Assembly: GCA_028282185.1 (NCBI GenBank)
Contig: JANQIJ010000391.1
Span: 1 to 6,396 of the forward strand
Source of the DNA: Rhodospirillales bacterium
GTDB lineage: Bacteria; Pseudomonadota; Alphaproteobacteria; Rhodospirillales; Casp-alpha2
DNA: 6,396 nt
Direction of reading: 5' to 3'
Shown here one piece after another: positions 1 to 5,983 of this stretch. The position numbers and the translations under genes were made by a program. The stretch's first letter is position 1. The number at the start of each line of letters is the position of its first letter. Under the pieces are notes generated by a model. The model made no database searches. It saw only the letters and a list, made by a program, of their open reading frames with translations, and was not told the origin of the DNA.

Positions 1-30
1 ATTTTGCGCCGATAACCGCGGCGACCGCCC

Positions 31-798
31 CTACCCCGCGGCCTGGGCAATGGCCCAGAAGTCGTCTGCCTGCAGGCTGGCGCCGCCGATCAAACCGCCG
101 TCTATGTCCGGTTTGGCCAGCAGTTCCGCCGCGTTGCCGGGTTTCATCGACCCCCCGTACAGGATTCGCATGGCCGCCGCCGCGTTGCCCCCGAAACGCT
201 CGGCCAAGGCCGTGCGGATCGCCCCGTGGACTTCCTGGGCGTCGTCGGGGGTTGCCGTTTTGCCGGTCCCGATGGCCCAGACGGGCTCATAGGCGACGAC
301 CAGTGTCTCGGCCGTCGATGCCGCCGGTATCGAATTGGCCACTTGGCCGATAACGACTTCAAGGGCCCTCCCGGCGTCGCGTTCGGCCTCGGTCTCGCCG
401 ACGCAAACGATGGCAGCCATGCCGGCGGCTTGGGCCGCTTCCGCTTTGACGCGAACCAAGTCATCCGTCTCATCGTGGTCGGTACGCCGTTCGGAATGAC
501 CGACGATGACCAGACGACAGCCGAGTTCGGCGAGCAGACCCGCGCTGGTGTCCCCCGTGTGCGCCCCTTTGGCCGCGGCGTGGCAATCCTGGGCGCCAAG
601 AAGAACGCCGCTTTCTTCGATCGCCGCGCCGATCATCGGCAGCAAGGGGAACGGCGGGCAAACCGCCATGTCAAAAACCGGCGCGGCGGCCAAGCTCGCC
701 ATGTGCCCGGCAAGCGCACCGGCGAGGTCATCGACCGCGTCCAGGCCGCCGTTCATTTTCCAATTTCCCGCGATCAGCGGCCTGCGTCCGTCCGTCAT
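31..798 (-). CDS. tpiA: Triosephosphate isomerase (EC 5.3.1.1)
   Basis: This cytoplasmic enzyme interconverts dihydroxyacetone phosphate and glyceraldehyde 3-phosphate in glycolysis and gluconeogenesis. The 255-residue product has the family's normal length and a complete active site. GNWKMN at 11-16 carries substrate-binding Lys14. VGHSERR at 99-105 carries catalytic His101. AYEPVWAIGTGK at 169-180 carries the general base Glu171 and flexible loop 6. YGGS at 214-217 and GG at 238-239 form the phosphate-binding end of the TIM barrel. The frame stays open upstream to an ATG at 864, but the ATG at 798 is preferred: it gives the normal N-terminus just ahead of the LIAGNWKMN strand and has a good GGAAGGAG ribosome site. 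The gene diverges from ppiD. In many alphaproteobacteria secG and pyrG follow tpiA, so secG may lie just past the left edge; only 30 bases are visible there and they hold no gene. Identification is secure. Confidence 0.98.
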   Translation of the reverse strand: MTDGRRPLIAGNWKMNGGLDAVDDLAGALAGHMASLAAAPVFDMAVCPPFPLLPMIGAAIEESGVLLGAQDCHAAAKGAHTGDTSAGLLAELGCRLVIVGHSERRTDHDETDDLVRVKAEAAQAAGMAAIVCVGETEAERDAGRALEVVIGQVANSIPAASTAETLVVAYEPVWAIGTGKTATPDDAQEVHGAIRTALAERFGGNAAAAMRILYGGSMKPGNAAELLAKPDIDGGLIGGASLQADDFWAIAQAAG

Positions 799-809
799 GT
801 TGTGTTCAA

Positions 810-817
810 CTCCTTCC
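810..817 (-). promoter_or_regulatory. Ribosome binding site of tpiA
   Basis: On the minus strand GGAAGGAG lies 11 bases before the ATG at 798. It is a strong Shine-Dalgarno match with a slightly long spacer. It supports that ATG over the in-frame ATG at 864, which would add 22 residues unlike the start of any triosephosphate isomerase. Confidence 0.75.
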
Positions 818-920
818 CCGAAATCGACCGGCCCCTCCTCTAGCACACCCTGCCGCCTTTCCAAACCGCCCTTGGTCCGAATTCCGCCACGTTTCGTCGG
901 TAGTCCGGGAACTGTCGGTG

Positions 921-949
921 TTGCGGGGTCAAAGGGCGCGCCCTATGAT
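921..949 (+). promoter_or_regulatory. Candidate sigma-70 promoter of ppiD
   Basis: TTGCGG at 921-926 (3 of 6 to the -35 consensus) and TATGAT at 944-949 (5 of 6 to the -10 consensus) are exactly 17 bases apart. Transcription would start near 956, giving a leader of about 65 bases before the ppiD ATG at 1021. The spacer ends in the GC palindrome AGGGCGCGCCCT (933-944), whose last base is the first base of the -10 box. The pattern is seen directly; promoter activity is inferred. Confidence 0.5.
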
Positions 950-962
950 GCGCCGCCGCGTC

Positions 963-977
963 GTCGGCCCGGCCGAC
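963..977. repeat. Inverted repeat in the presumed ppiD leader
   Basis: GTCGGCC at 963-969 and GGCCGAC at 971-977 are perfect reverse complements around a single C. In RNA this could fold as a 6-bp stem with a CCG loop; in DNA it could be a protein-binding palindrome. It lies just downstream of the inferred ppiD start point and about 44 bases before the ATG. No T-tract follows, so it does not look like a complete terminator. Function is unknown. Confidence 0.5.
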
Positions 978-1006
978 ATGAGGCCACATCCACCCGCGAT
1001 AACCGC

Positions 1007-1012
1007 CAGGAA
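1007..1012 (+). promoter_or_regulatory. Ribosome binding site of ppiD
   Basis: CAGGAA lies 8 bases before the ATG at 1021. It is a moderate Shine-Dalgarno match at normal distance and supports this start, which also places the membrane anchor right at the N-terminus. Confidence 0.6.
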
Positions 1013-1020
1013 TAAAGTCA

Positions 1021-2964
1021 ATGCTTCGCAAGATACGTGAAAACACCGGTTCGCTGGTCGTGAAGGTCATTCTCGGCCTGTTGATCATCAGCTTTGCCGC
1101 CTGGGGCGTCGGTGACATGGTGACTTACCGGTCCCAAGACCTGCCGGTCGCGGAGATATCTGGCGAGGAAATCACCCGCACCGAGCTGGAGGATGAAGTC
1201 CGCCGCGAGATCGCCCGCCTGAACCCCCAGTTCGGCAACCGCCTGACGGAGGACACTGCGCGCATGCTGGGCCTGCCGCAGTCTGTCCTGGGCCGGATGA
1301 TCACGGATGTCCTATTGGCCGGCGAGGCGACGGACTTGAGGCTTGCCGTTTCCGATGCCGTGGTGCGCGACGAAGTCCGCGCCAATCCCGCCTTCCAAAG
1401 CGCCTTGGGCGGCGGCACCTTCGACAGGCAGCGGCTGCAGATGGTGTTGCGCCAATTCGGCCTTTCCGAAGCCGAATACCTTGAGCGGGTCCGCGCCGAC
1501 GTCGCGCGGTCCATGGTGATCGACACCGTCGAAATAGGCCTTGTGCCGCCGGCACCGCTGGCCCGCGCGGTGTTCGATTATCGCGAGGAAAAGCGTTTTG
1601 CCCGCACGCTGTTCGTCAGTGACGCGGATGTCGGCGTACCCGGCGAACCGACGGATGCCGAAATGCGGACCTTTCACAAGGAAAACGCCGAAACCTTCAC
1701 CGCGCCGGAGCTTCGGGCGCTGACGCTGGTCGTGCTGCGCGCCGACGACCTGGTCGATCCGGACCTTGTGACCGATGACGACGTCGCCAAGGCTTTCGAG
1801 GCCCAGGCGGATACCCTGGGCGCGCCCGAGCGTCGCCGGTTGTCGCAAATGTTCCTTGCCGATCGTGCCACGGCGGACAAGGCGAAACAGGCCTTGGCCG
1901 GCGGCCGCGATTTCGTCGAGGTCGCCCAGGAACTGGCGGGCATGGATAAGGAAGGCACCGATTTGGGCACGGTGTCAAAGTCCGAGGTCATCGCCGAACT
2001 TGCCGACGCTGCCTTCGCGGCTTCGGCCGGCCAAGTGACCGAACCGATCCCCGGGCCGGCAGGCGTTGGCTTCTTTCTGGTCAAGGTGCATGAAATCTTG
2101 GCCGCCGAAGACGCCAGCCTTGATACCGCGGCGGCGGACCTGCGCGACCGCCTGGCGCGTGAACGCGCCGTCGATTCGTTGTACACCTTGGTCAACCAGC
2201 TCGAAGACGAATTGGGCAAGGGCGTGACCCTGGAGGACGCGGCTCGAACCTTGAACCTCACCGCGCAACAGATTCCGGCCATCGATCGCATCGGCAATGG
2301 CGGGGACGGTCAGCCGCTGGTTGACCTTGGTATACCCTCGGGACCCGTGGCGACATCAGCGTTCGAAACCGAAGAGGGTGATGATTCGACGATCCTCGAA
2401 GGCGGCGATGAAGCCTATTTTGTTTTGCGTGTCAATAAAGTGACCGCGCCAGCGTTGCGGCCCTTCGAAACGGTCCAACAAGCGGTCCGCGATGCCGTCA
2501 TTGCCGAGCGCCGCCGCGACGTGACGCTGTCCTTGGCGCGCAACCTCGCCGACCGCTTGAAAGGTGGCGAAGACGCCCAGGCATTGGCAACCGAATTCGG
2601 CGCCAGGCTGGCGGAAACCAAGGAGTTGAAGCGCTACCACTCCCGCGCCCAATCAGGCATCCCGGGACAGTTGCTGACGGATATCTTCACCCTGACGCCG
2701 GACGACACCGCGGTTACCCGTGCCGACGATGGCTATTACGTCAGCAAGGTCACGCGGATCGTCGCCGCCGACGCGACCGCCGAGCATGACGGCCTTGTCG
2801 CGGCCGAACGAGAGCTGGCCGCCATCATGAAAAACGACCTGGTGACACAACTGGCCGCCGGTCTTCGCGAAAGCCAAGGGGTCACGGTTAACGAAGATGT
2901 CCTGCGCACGGTGCTCGACCCGTCGGCACTGCCCATGCCGACGTCTCAATCGACCGGCTATTGA
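1021..2964 (+). CDS. ppiD: PpiD/SurA-type periplasmic peptidyl-prolyl isomerase-like chaperone, membrane anchored
   Basis: This 647-residue protein matches PpiD in length and layout. PpiD proteins sit in the inner membrane, face the periplasm, and help newly exported proteins fold near the Sec translocon. The N-terminus has a short basic cytoplasmic stretch (RKIRENTG) and one hydrophobic helix at about 11-33. A SurA-N-like chaperone region follows at about 40-200, including VAEISGEEITRTELEDEVRR-type sequence. A parvulin (rotamase) domain lies at about 265-362, recognisable from LSQMFLADRATADKAKQAL, DLGTVSKSEV, LADAAFAASAGQVTEPI and GFFLVKVHEI. A helical and beta C-terminal region reaches 647 with a second parvulin-like half at roughly 540-580. 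The usual parvulin active-site histidines are not visible (RRRLSQMF where RHIL-type sequence is expected, GFFLVKV where a GYH-type is expected), so chaperone action without isomerase activity is likely, as in many PpiD proteins. It probably heads a unit with trpE, 49 bases downstream. The family call is firm; the symbol is by architecture. Confidence 0.93.
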   Translation: MLRKIRENTGSLVVKVILGLLIISFAAWGVGDMVTYRSQDLPVAEISGEEITRTELEDEVRREIARLNPQFGNRLTEDTARMLGLPQSVLGRMITDVLLAGEATDLRLAVSDAVVRDEVRANPAFQSALGGGTFDRQRLQMVLRQFGLSEAEYLERVRADVARSMVIDTVEIGLVPPAPLARAVFDYREEKRFARTLFVSDADVGVPGEPTDAEMRTFHKENAETFTAPELRALTLVVLRADDLVDPDLVTDDDVAKAFEAQADTLGAPERRRLSQMFLADRATADKAKQALAGGRDFVEVAQELAGMDKEGTDLGTVSKSEVIAELADAAFAASAGQVTEPIPGPAGVGFFLVKVHEILAAEDASLDTAAADLRDRLARERAVDSLYTLVNQLEDELGKGVTLEDAARTLNLTAQQIPAIDRIGNGGDGQPLVDLGIPSGPVATSAFETEEGDDSTILEGGDEAYFVLRVNKVTAPALRPFETVQQAVRDAVIAERRRDVTLSLARNLADRLKGGEDAQALATEFGARLAETKELKRYHSRAQSGIPGQLLTDIFTLTPDDTAVTRADDGYYVSKVTRIVAADATAEHDGLVAAERELAAIMKNDLVTQLAAGLRESQGVTVNEDVLRTVLDPSALPMPTSQSTGY

Positions 2965-2990
2965 CAGGCGCCCGGCAGGCGACCCATACA
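2961..2990 (+). promoter_or_regulatory. Candidate internal promoter for trpE
   Basis: A perfect TTGACA at 2961-2966 overlaps the ppiD stop codon (TGA at 2962-2964). An 18-base spacer separates it from CATACA at 2985-2990, a weak -10 (3 of 6). Transcription would begin near 2997, leaving a leader of only about 17 bases before the trpE ATG. A TTGAC string arises easily at a TTG-A-containing stop, so the match may be chance; a similar TTGACC lies on the trpE stop codon with no gene after it. The pattern is seen; function is inferred. Confidence 0.35.
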
Positions 2991-3013
2991 GCCCGTTTCG
3001 GGGCCCGCAACGT

Positions 3014-4528
3014 ATGAAGATATCGCCCGACCTTGACACCTTCCGCCGTGCCCACGACGACGGCGCTGCCCAGGTTCTCTGGACAAGCCTGGTCTCTGAC
3101 GTCGAAACACCGGTTTCGGCCTTTCTCAAGCTTGCCCGGGGCAAATCCAATAGCTTCGTTCTGGAAAGCGTCGAAGGCGGCGCCCAGCGGGGGCGCTACT
3201 CGTTTATCGGGTTGAACCCGGACCTGATCTGGCGTTGCGCCGGGGAGCGCGCGGAAATCAACACTTCGCCGGAACGGGATTCGTCCGCCTTCGCGCCCTG
3301 CCCCGTGGCCGAGCGGGACGGTGCCATTGCCTCGCTCAGGGCCCTGGTCGCGGCGTCTCGCATCGACCTGCCGGCGGGCCTGCCGCCAATGAGCGCCGGG
3401 CTTGTCGGCTATTCCGCCTATGACACCGTCCGCCTGATCGAGAACATCCCCGACGACAACCCGGACGTGATCGGCATTCCCGACGGCGTCTACCTTCGGC
3501 CCACGGTCATGGCGGTGTTCGACACCATCGAGGATCGCGTGTCAGTAATTACGCCAGTCCGTCCCGTCGCCGGCGAAGCCGCCCGCGATGCCTATGACGC
3601 GGCGGTTGCCCGTCTGCGCCAGGTGGTGGCCGATTTCGATCGTCCGTTGCCGGAAGCCGCCCGTGCCATTCCGGATATCGACGTGGCGTCGCTCGACCCC
3701 CAGTCTAACATGAGCCGGGACCAGTTCCACGCCATGGTCGAGGCGGGCAAGGAGTACATCAAGGCCGGCGATGTCTTTCAGGTCGTTCTGTCGCAACGGT
3801 TCTCGGTTCCCTTCCCCTATCCGCCGTTTGCGCTTTACCGTGCGCTGCGGCGGCTCAATCCGTCTCCCTTCCTGTTTTTTCTGGATTTCGGCGACTTCGC
3901 CTTGGTCGGCTCCAGCCCGGAAATCCTGGTCCGCGTCCGCGCCGGCACGGTCACAATCCGGCCGATTGCCGGCACCCGGCCGCGCGGCAAGGACACGACC
4001 GAGGACCAGGACTTGGCCCAAGACCTTTTGTCCGACCCCAAGGAACTGGCCGAACACCTGATGTTGCTCGACCTTGGGCGCAATGACGTGGGCCGGGTCG
4101 CGGAAACGGGCACGGTCAGCGTCACCGACCAGTTCATCATCGAAAACTACTCCCACGTCATGCATATCGTTTCGAACGTGGAAGGCCGTCTGAAGGGCGA
4201 CTTGGACGCCTTGGACGCCCTGTTCGCCGGATTCCCGGCGGGCACCGTGTCCGGCGCGCCCAAGGTTCGGGCCATGGAAATCATTGATGAATTGGAACCG
4301 GACCGGCGCAGCGCCTATGCCGGCTGCATCGGCTATTTCGGCGCCGACGGCGACATGGATTCCTGCATTGCCCTCAGAACCGCGGTGGTCAAGGACGATA
4401 CGATGTTCGTCCAGGCCGGCGGCGGCGTGGTCCATGATTCCCAGCCGGAAGGCGAGTATCAGGAAAGCCGCAGCAAGGCCCGCGCCTTGATCCGAGCCGC
4501 GGAAGAAGCCGCCAAGTTCGCCGGTTGA
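3014..4528 (+). CDS. trpE: Anthranilate synthase component I (EC 4.1.3.27)
   Basis: TrpE converts chorismate to anthranilate, the first committed step of tryptophan synthesis, using ammonia passed from the glutaminase subunit TrpG. The 504-residue length is normal for a stand-alone TrpE with no fused glutaminase. The N-terminal domain has the tryptophan feedback-site signature: VLES at 49-52 and GRYSFIG at 60-66. The chorismate-binding domain (about 235-495) has FQVVLSQRF at 255-263, NPSPFLFF at 282-289, SSPEILVR at 300-307, PIAGTRPRG at 317-325, EHLMLLDLGRNDVGR at 347-361 with catalytic His348, GTVSGAPKVRAMEII at 410-424, and GEYQESRSKA at 480-489. These favour TrpE over PabB. The ATG at 3014 is chosen because it gives a standard N-terminus; its ribosome site is weak (CGGGG at 2999-3003, 10 bases away). 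The in-frame ATG at 2897 would overlap ppiD by 68 bases. trpG does not follow: the next gene is on the other strand. No tryptophan-rich leader peptide fits in the 49 bases upstream. Confidence 0.97.
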   Translation: MKISPDLDTFRRAHDDGAAQVLWTSLVSDVETPVSAFLKLARGKSNSFVLESVEGGAQRGRYSFIGLNPDLIWRCAGERAEINTSPERDSSAFAPCPVAERDGAIASLRALVAASRIDLPAGLPPMSAGLVGYSAYDTVRLIENIPDDNPDVIGIPDGVYLRPTVMAVFDTIEDRVSVITPVRPVAGEAARDAYDAAVARLRQVVADFDRPLPEAARAIPDIDVASLDPQSNMSRDQFHAMVEAGKEYIKAGDVFQVVLSQRFSVPFPYPPFALYRALRRLNPSPFLFFLDFGDFALVGSSPEILVRVRAGTVTIRPIAGTRPRGKDTTEDQDLAQDLLSDPKELAEHLMLLDLGRNDVGRVAETGTVSVTDQFIIENYSHVMHIVSNVEGRLKGDLDALDALFAGFPAGTVSGAPKVRAMEIIDELEPDRRSAYAGCIGYFGADGDMDSCIALRTAVVKDDTMFVQAGGGVVHDSQPEGEYQESRSKARALIRAAEEAAKFAG

Positions 4529-4529
4529 C

Positions 4530-4546
4530 CGGGCACTCAATGCCCG
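4530..4546 (+). terminator. Short hairpin just after trpE, possible terminator
   Basis: CGGGCA (4530-4535) and TGCCCG (4541-4546) form a perfect 6-bp stem around the 5-base loop CTCAA, beginning two bases after the trpE stop. The position suits a transcript end in this convergent gap. No run of T follows, so it is at best a weak intrinsic terminator or an RNA 3'-end stabiliser. Confidence 0.35.
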
Positions 4547-4614
4547 TCGCGCCGACCTGTTTGCGCCAAATCAACGCGATTGGGCTCGGCCGTTGGGCTT
4601 TTGCAGGCGGTCTG

Positions 4615-4633
4615 ACAAAGGCCGCGCGCCGGC
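4615..4633 (-). terminator. Weak terminator-like hairpin after the deacetylase gene
   Basis: Read on the minus strand, GCCG (4633-4630) and CGGC (4624-4621) pair around a GCGCG loop and are followed by CTTTGT (4620-4615). It lies 13 bases past the stop codon of the deacetylase-like gene. The stem is only 4 bp and the T-tract is poor, so the call is tentative. The rest of the 118-base convergent gap (4529-4646) shows no further feature. Confidence 0.2.
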
Positions 4634-4646
4634 AGTTTCATTGACC

Positions 4647-5906
4647 TCAACCGGACGGTTCGACCGACGCGGTCGGGACATGGCCGCGCAGCGGCGCGTT
4701 CGGCCGCACCGCCTCGGAGACGCCGATCAGGACGAAACCGGCGGCCTGCATCTCCGGCAGCCAGGCTTCCAGGGCCGCGAGCGTGTGATCCCTGGGGTGA
4801 CCGATCGCCACGGCCAGGCCGGACTTTTTCGCGAGACGGGCAACCTTCGCCAGTTGCGCCGCGACGAAATCAGGGTCGTCGCGGTGGTCGATGAACACAT
4901 CGCGGCGCACCACGGGCACCCCCGCCTCACGCGCCGTGCGGCTGCCGACGCTGTCACGACTGGTCAAGGAATCCAGAAAGAACAGGCCGCGCGCGCGCAG
5001 TTCGGCCATCACCACCCGCATGCTTGCCAGGTCACGGGTGAAGCGGCTGCCCATATGGTTGTTGACGCCGGCGTAACCGGTCATCTGACGCAGGTTCCAA
5101 TCCAGACTGGCGCGCAGTTCATCGTCCGGCAGCCCCGTCAACAAGACGTTCGGTCCCGGATCGATCTCGGCACTTTCCGGCTCCATCGCGACATGAAGCA
5201 TGACGTCATGGCCTTCCGCCCGGGCCTGATCGGCCTGCGCCTGGATATCCTTGGCATAGGGGAGGAACGAAAAGGTCACGCGCCCCGGCAGTTTGAGGGC
5301 CCGGGCCGTGCGACGTCGATCAACACCCATGTCATCGATTACGATGGCGATGCGCGGCGGTCCCTTTGCGGACTCCCCCGCGCTGGGCGCATTCGGCGGG
5401 ACCTGTGGCTTGGGCGACGCCAAGATCGGAACCGAAGCCGTTTCCGTGGACAGCGGCGTCGGGCCGTTCGCGGTGGACGGCACGGAAAGCGGCGCGTAAC
5501 CCCCGGCATCCGGCGGCGCCGGGGCCGTGCGATCCGCGCCGATATCGGCGATCTGGTCATCCGCCCCGTGGAGGGGCCGCGCTGACGCCTGCGGCACGGC
5601 AGCGGCCGCCGGCGGTGGGATCACCGTGGTCTTCACCGGCGCCCCGGCTAGCTTTTCAAGCCGGGTCACAGGAGCCTGCGGCCCGGTCTCCGGCTGGGCC
5701 GGAGCGGCTTGGTCGATTGCCGGTTGCGCCACCGTCTGGGGTGGCGTCTCGGCGATCTCGCGCGGTCGCTCGATAATCAGGAACAAGGCGGCGACCAAGA
5801 CGCCCCCCATCGCGGCGCCGACCAATGCGGCCAAGCGAACCACGGGGTCCTTGACGGCAGTCTTGAGCAGGCTTTCCGGGCGATCCATCACCTTGTCCAG
5901 ATCCAT
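4647..5906 (-). CDS. Divergent polysaccharide deacetylase family protein (YibQ/DUF610), membrane anchored
   Basis: This 419-residue protein has three parts: a short N-terminus with one hydrophobic helix at about 24-45, probably a signal anchor; a low-complexity Pro/Ala-rich linker at about 50-182; and a C-terminal domain at about 184-402 that matches the divergent polysaccharide deacetylase family (relatives of E. coli YibQ). The domain signatures are AIVIDDMG at 187-194 with the Asp191-Asp192 pair, GHDVMLHVAMEP at 232-243 with His238, NNHMGSRFT at 282-290 with His284, FFLDS at 309-313, and AIGHP at 367-371 with His370. These are likely metal or active-site positions, so catalysis on an envelope glycan is plausible, but the substrate is unknown for the family. 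The ATG at 5906 is used because it leads into the anchor; its ribosome site is poor (CTGGGG, about 2 bases from the ATG). A second in-frame ATG at 5888 has no better site. The gene lies 77 bases after the copper ATPase on the same strand and may be cotranscribed with it. Confidence 0.9.
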   Translation of the reverse strand: MDLDKVMDRPESLLKTAVKDPVVRLAALVGAAMGGVLVAALFLIIERPREIAETPPQTVAQPAIDQAAPAQPETGPQAPVTRLEKLAGAPVKTTVIPPPAAAAVPQASARPLHGADDQIADIGADRTAPAPPDAGGYAPLSVPSTANGPTPLSTETASVPILASPKPQVPPNAPSAGESAKGPPRIAIVIDDMGVDRRRTARALKLPGRVTFSFLPYAKDIQAQADQARAEGHDVMLHVAMEPESAEIDPGPNVLLTGLPDDELRASLDWNLRQMTGYAGVNNHMGSRFTRDLASMRVVMAELRARGLFFLDSLTSRDSVGSRTAREAGVPVVRRDVFIDHRDDPDFVAAQLAKVARLAKKSGLAVAIGHPRDHTLAALEAWLPEMQAAGFVLIGVSEAVRPNAPLRGHVPTASVEPSG

Positions 5907-5908
5907 GC

Positions 5909-5921
5909 CCCAGCGCCTGGG
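5909..5921 (-). promoter_or_regulatory. Hairpin covering the deacetylase ribosome-binding region
   Basis: On the minus strand CCCAG and CTGGG pair around GCG, and the stem ends two bases before the ATG at 5906. The only G-rich Shine-Dalgarno-like bases (CTGGGG) fall in this stem, so initiation could be weak or depend on the hairpin opening. The structure is seen by base pairing; the effect is inferred. Confidence 0.35.
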
Positions 5922-5949
5922 TCAACGCCGGGCGATGGGCGTGTCTCTG

Positions 5950-5978
5950 CTGGTACTCCCCGCCACTGCCGCCGTCAA
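5950..5978 (-). promoter_or_regulatory. Candidate promoter for the deacetylase-like gene
   Basis: On the minus strand TTGACG (5978-5973, 5 of 6 to the -35 consensus) and TACCAG (5955-5950, 3 of 6 to the -10) are 17 bases apart in the 77-base gap after the ATPase stop codon. Transcription would start near 5943, about 37 bases before the ATG. The -10 is poor, so readthrough from the ATPase gene is an equal alternative. Confidence 0.3.
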
Positions 5979-5983
5979 GCGGG

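Noticed and set aside
226..843. Long open frame of 205 codons on the plus strand, opposite tpiA
   Set aside because: It overlaps a fully motif-complete triosephosphate isomerase gene, its product resembles no family I recognise, and such mirror frames are expected in GC-rich DNA.
799..864. N-terminal extension of tpiA from the ATG at 864
   Set aside because: The extra 22 residues are unlike the family, and a good ribosome site sits before the ATG at 798.
837..864. Possible tpiA promoter on the minus strand (TTGGAA, 16 bases, TAGAGG)
   Set aside because: The -10 matches only 3 of 6 without the final T. A TTGACC at 932-927 also has no -10 at a proper distance, so I do not assign a tpiA promoter.
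2897..3013. Earlier trpE start at 2897 inside ppiD
   Set aside because: It would add 39 Arg/Pro/Cys-rich residues and overlap ppiD by 68 bases; the ATG at 3014 gives a standard TrpE N-terminus.
4525..4530. TTGACC over the trpE stop codon as a -35 box
   Set aside because: No -10 and no rightward gene follow; it shows how readily such hexamers arise at stop codons.
3542..4540. Long open frame of 332 codons on the minus strand, opposite trpE
   Set aside because: It lies antisense to the conserved chorismate-binding domain and its translation is His/Gly/Asp/Arg-rich with no motif; a shadow of GC-rich codon use.
4593..5585. Long open frame of 330 codons on the plus strand, opposite the deacetylase-like gene
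   Set aside because: Its Arg/His/Gly-rich product has no recognisable motif, while the minus-strand frame carries the full set of family signatures.
5959..5983. CCCGC...GCGGG inverted repeat after the copper ATPase as a terminator
   Set aside because: The stem is 5 bp around a 15-base loop and no T-tract follows, so it is not a convincing terminator.
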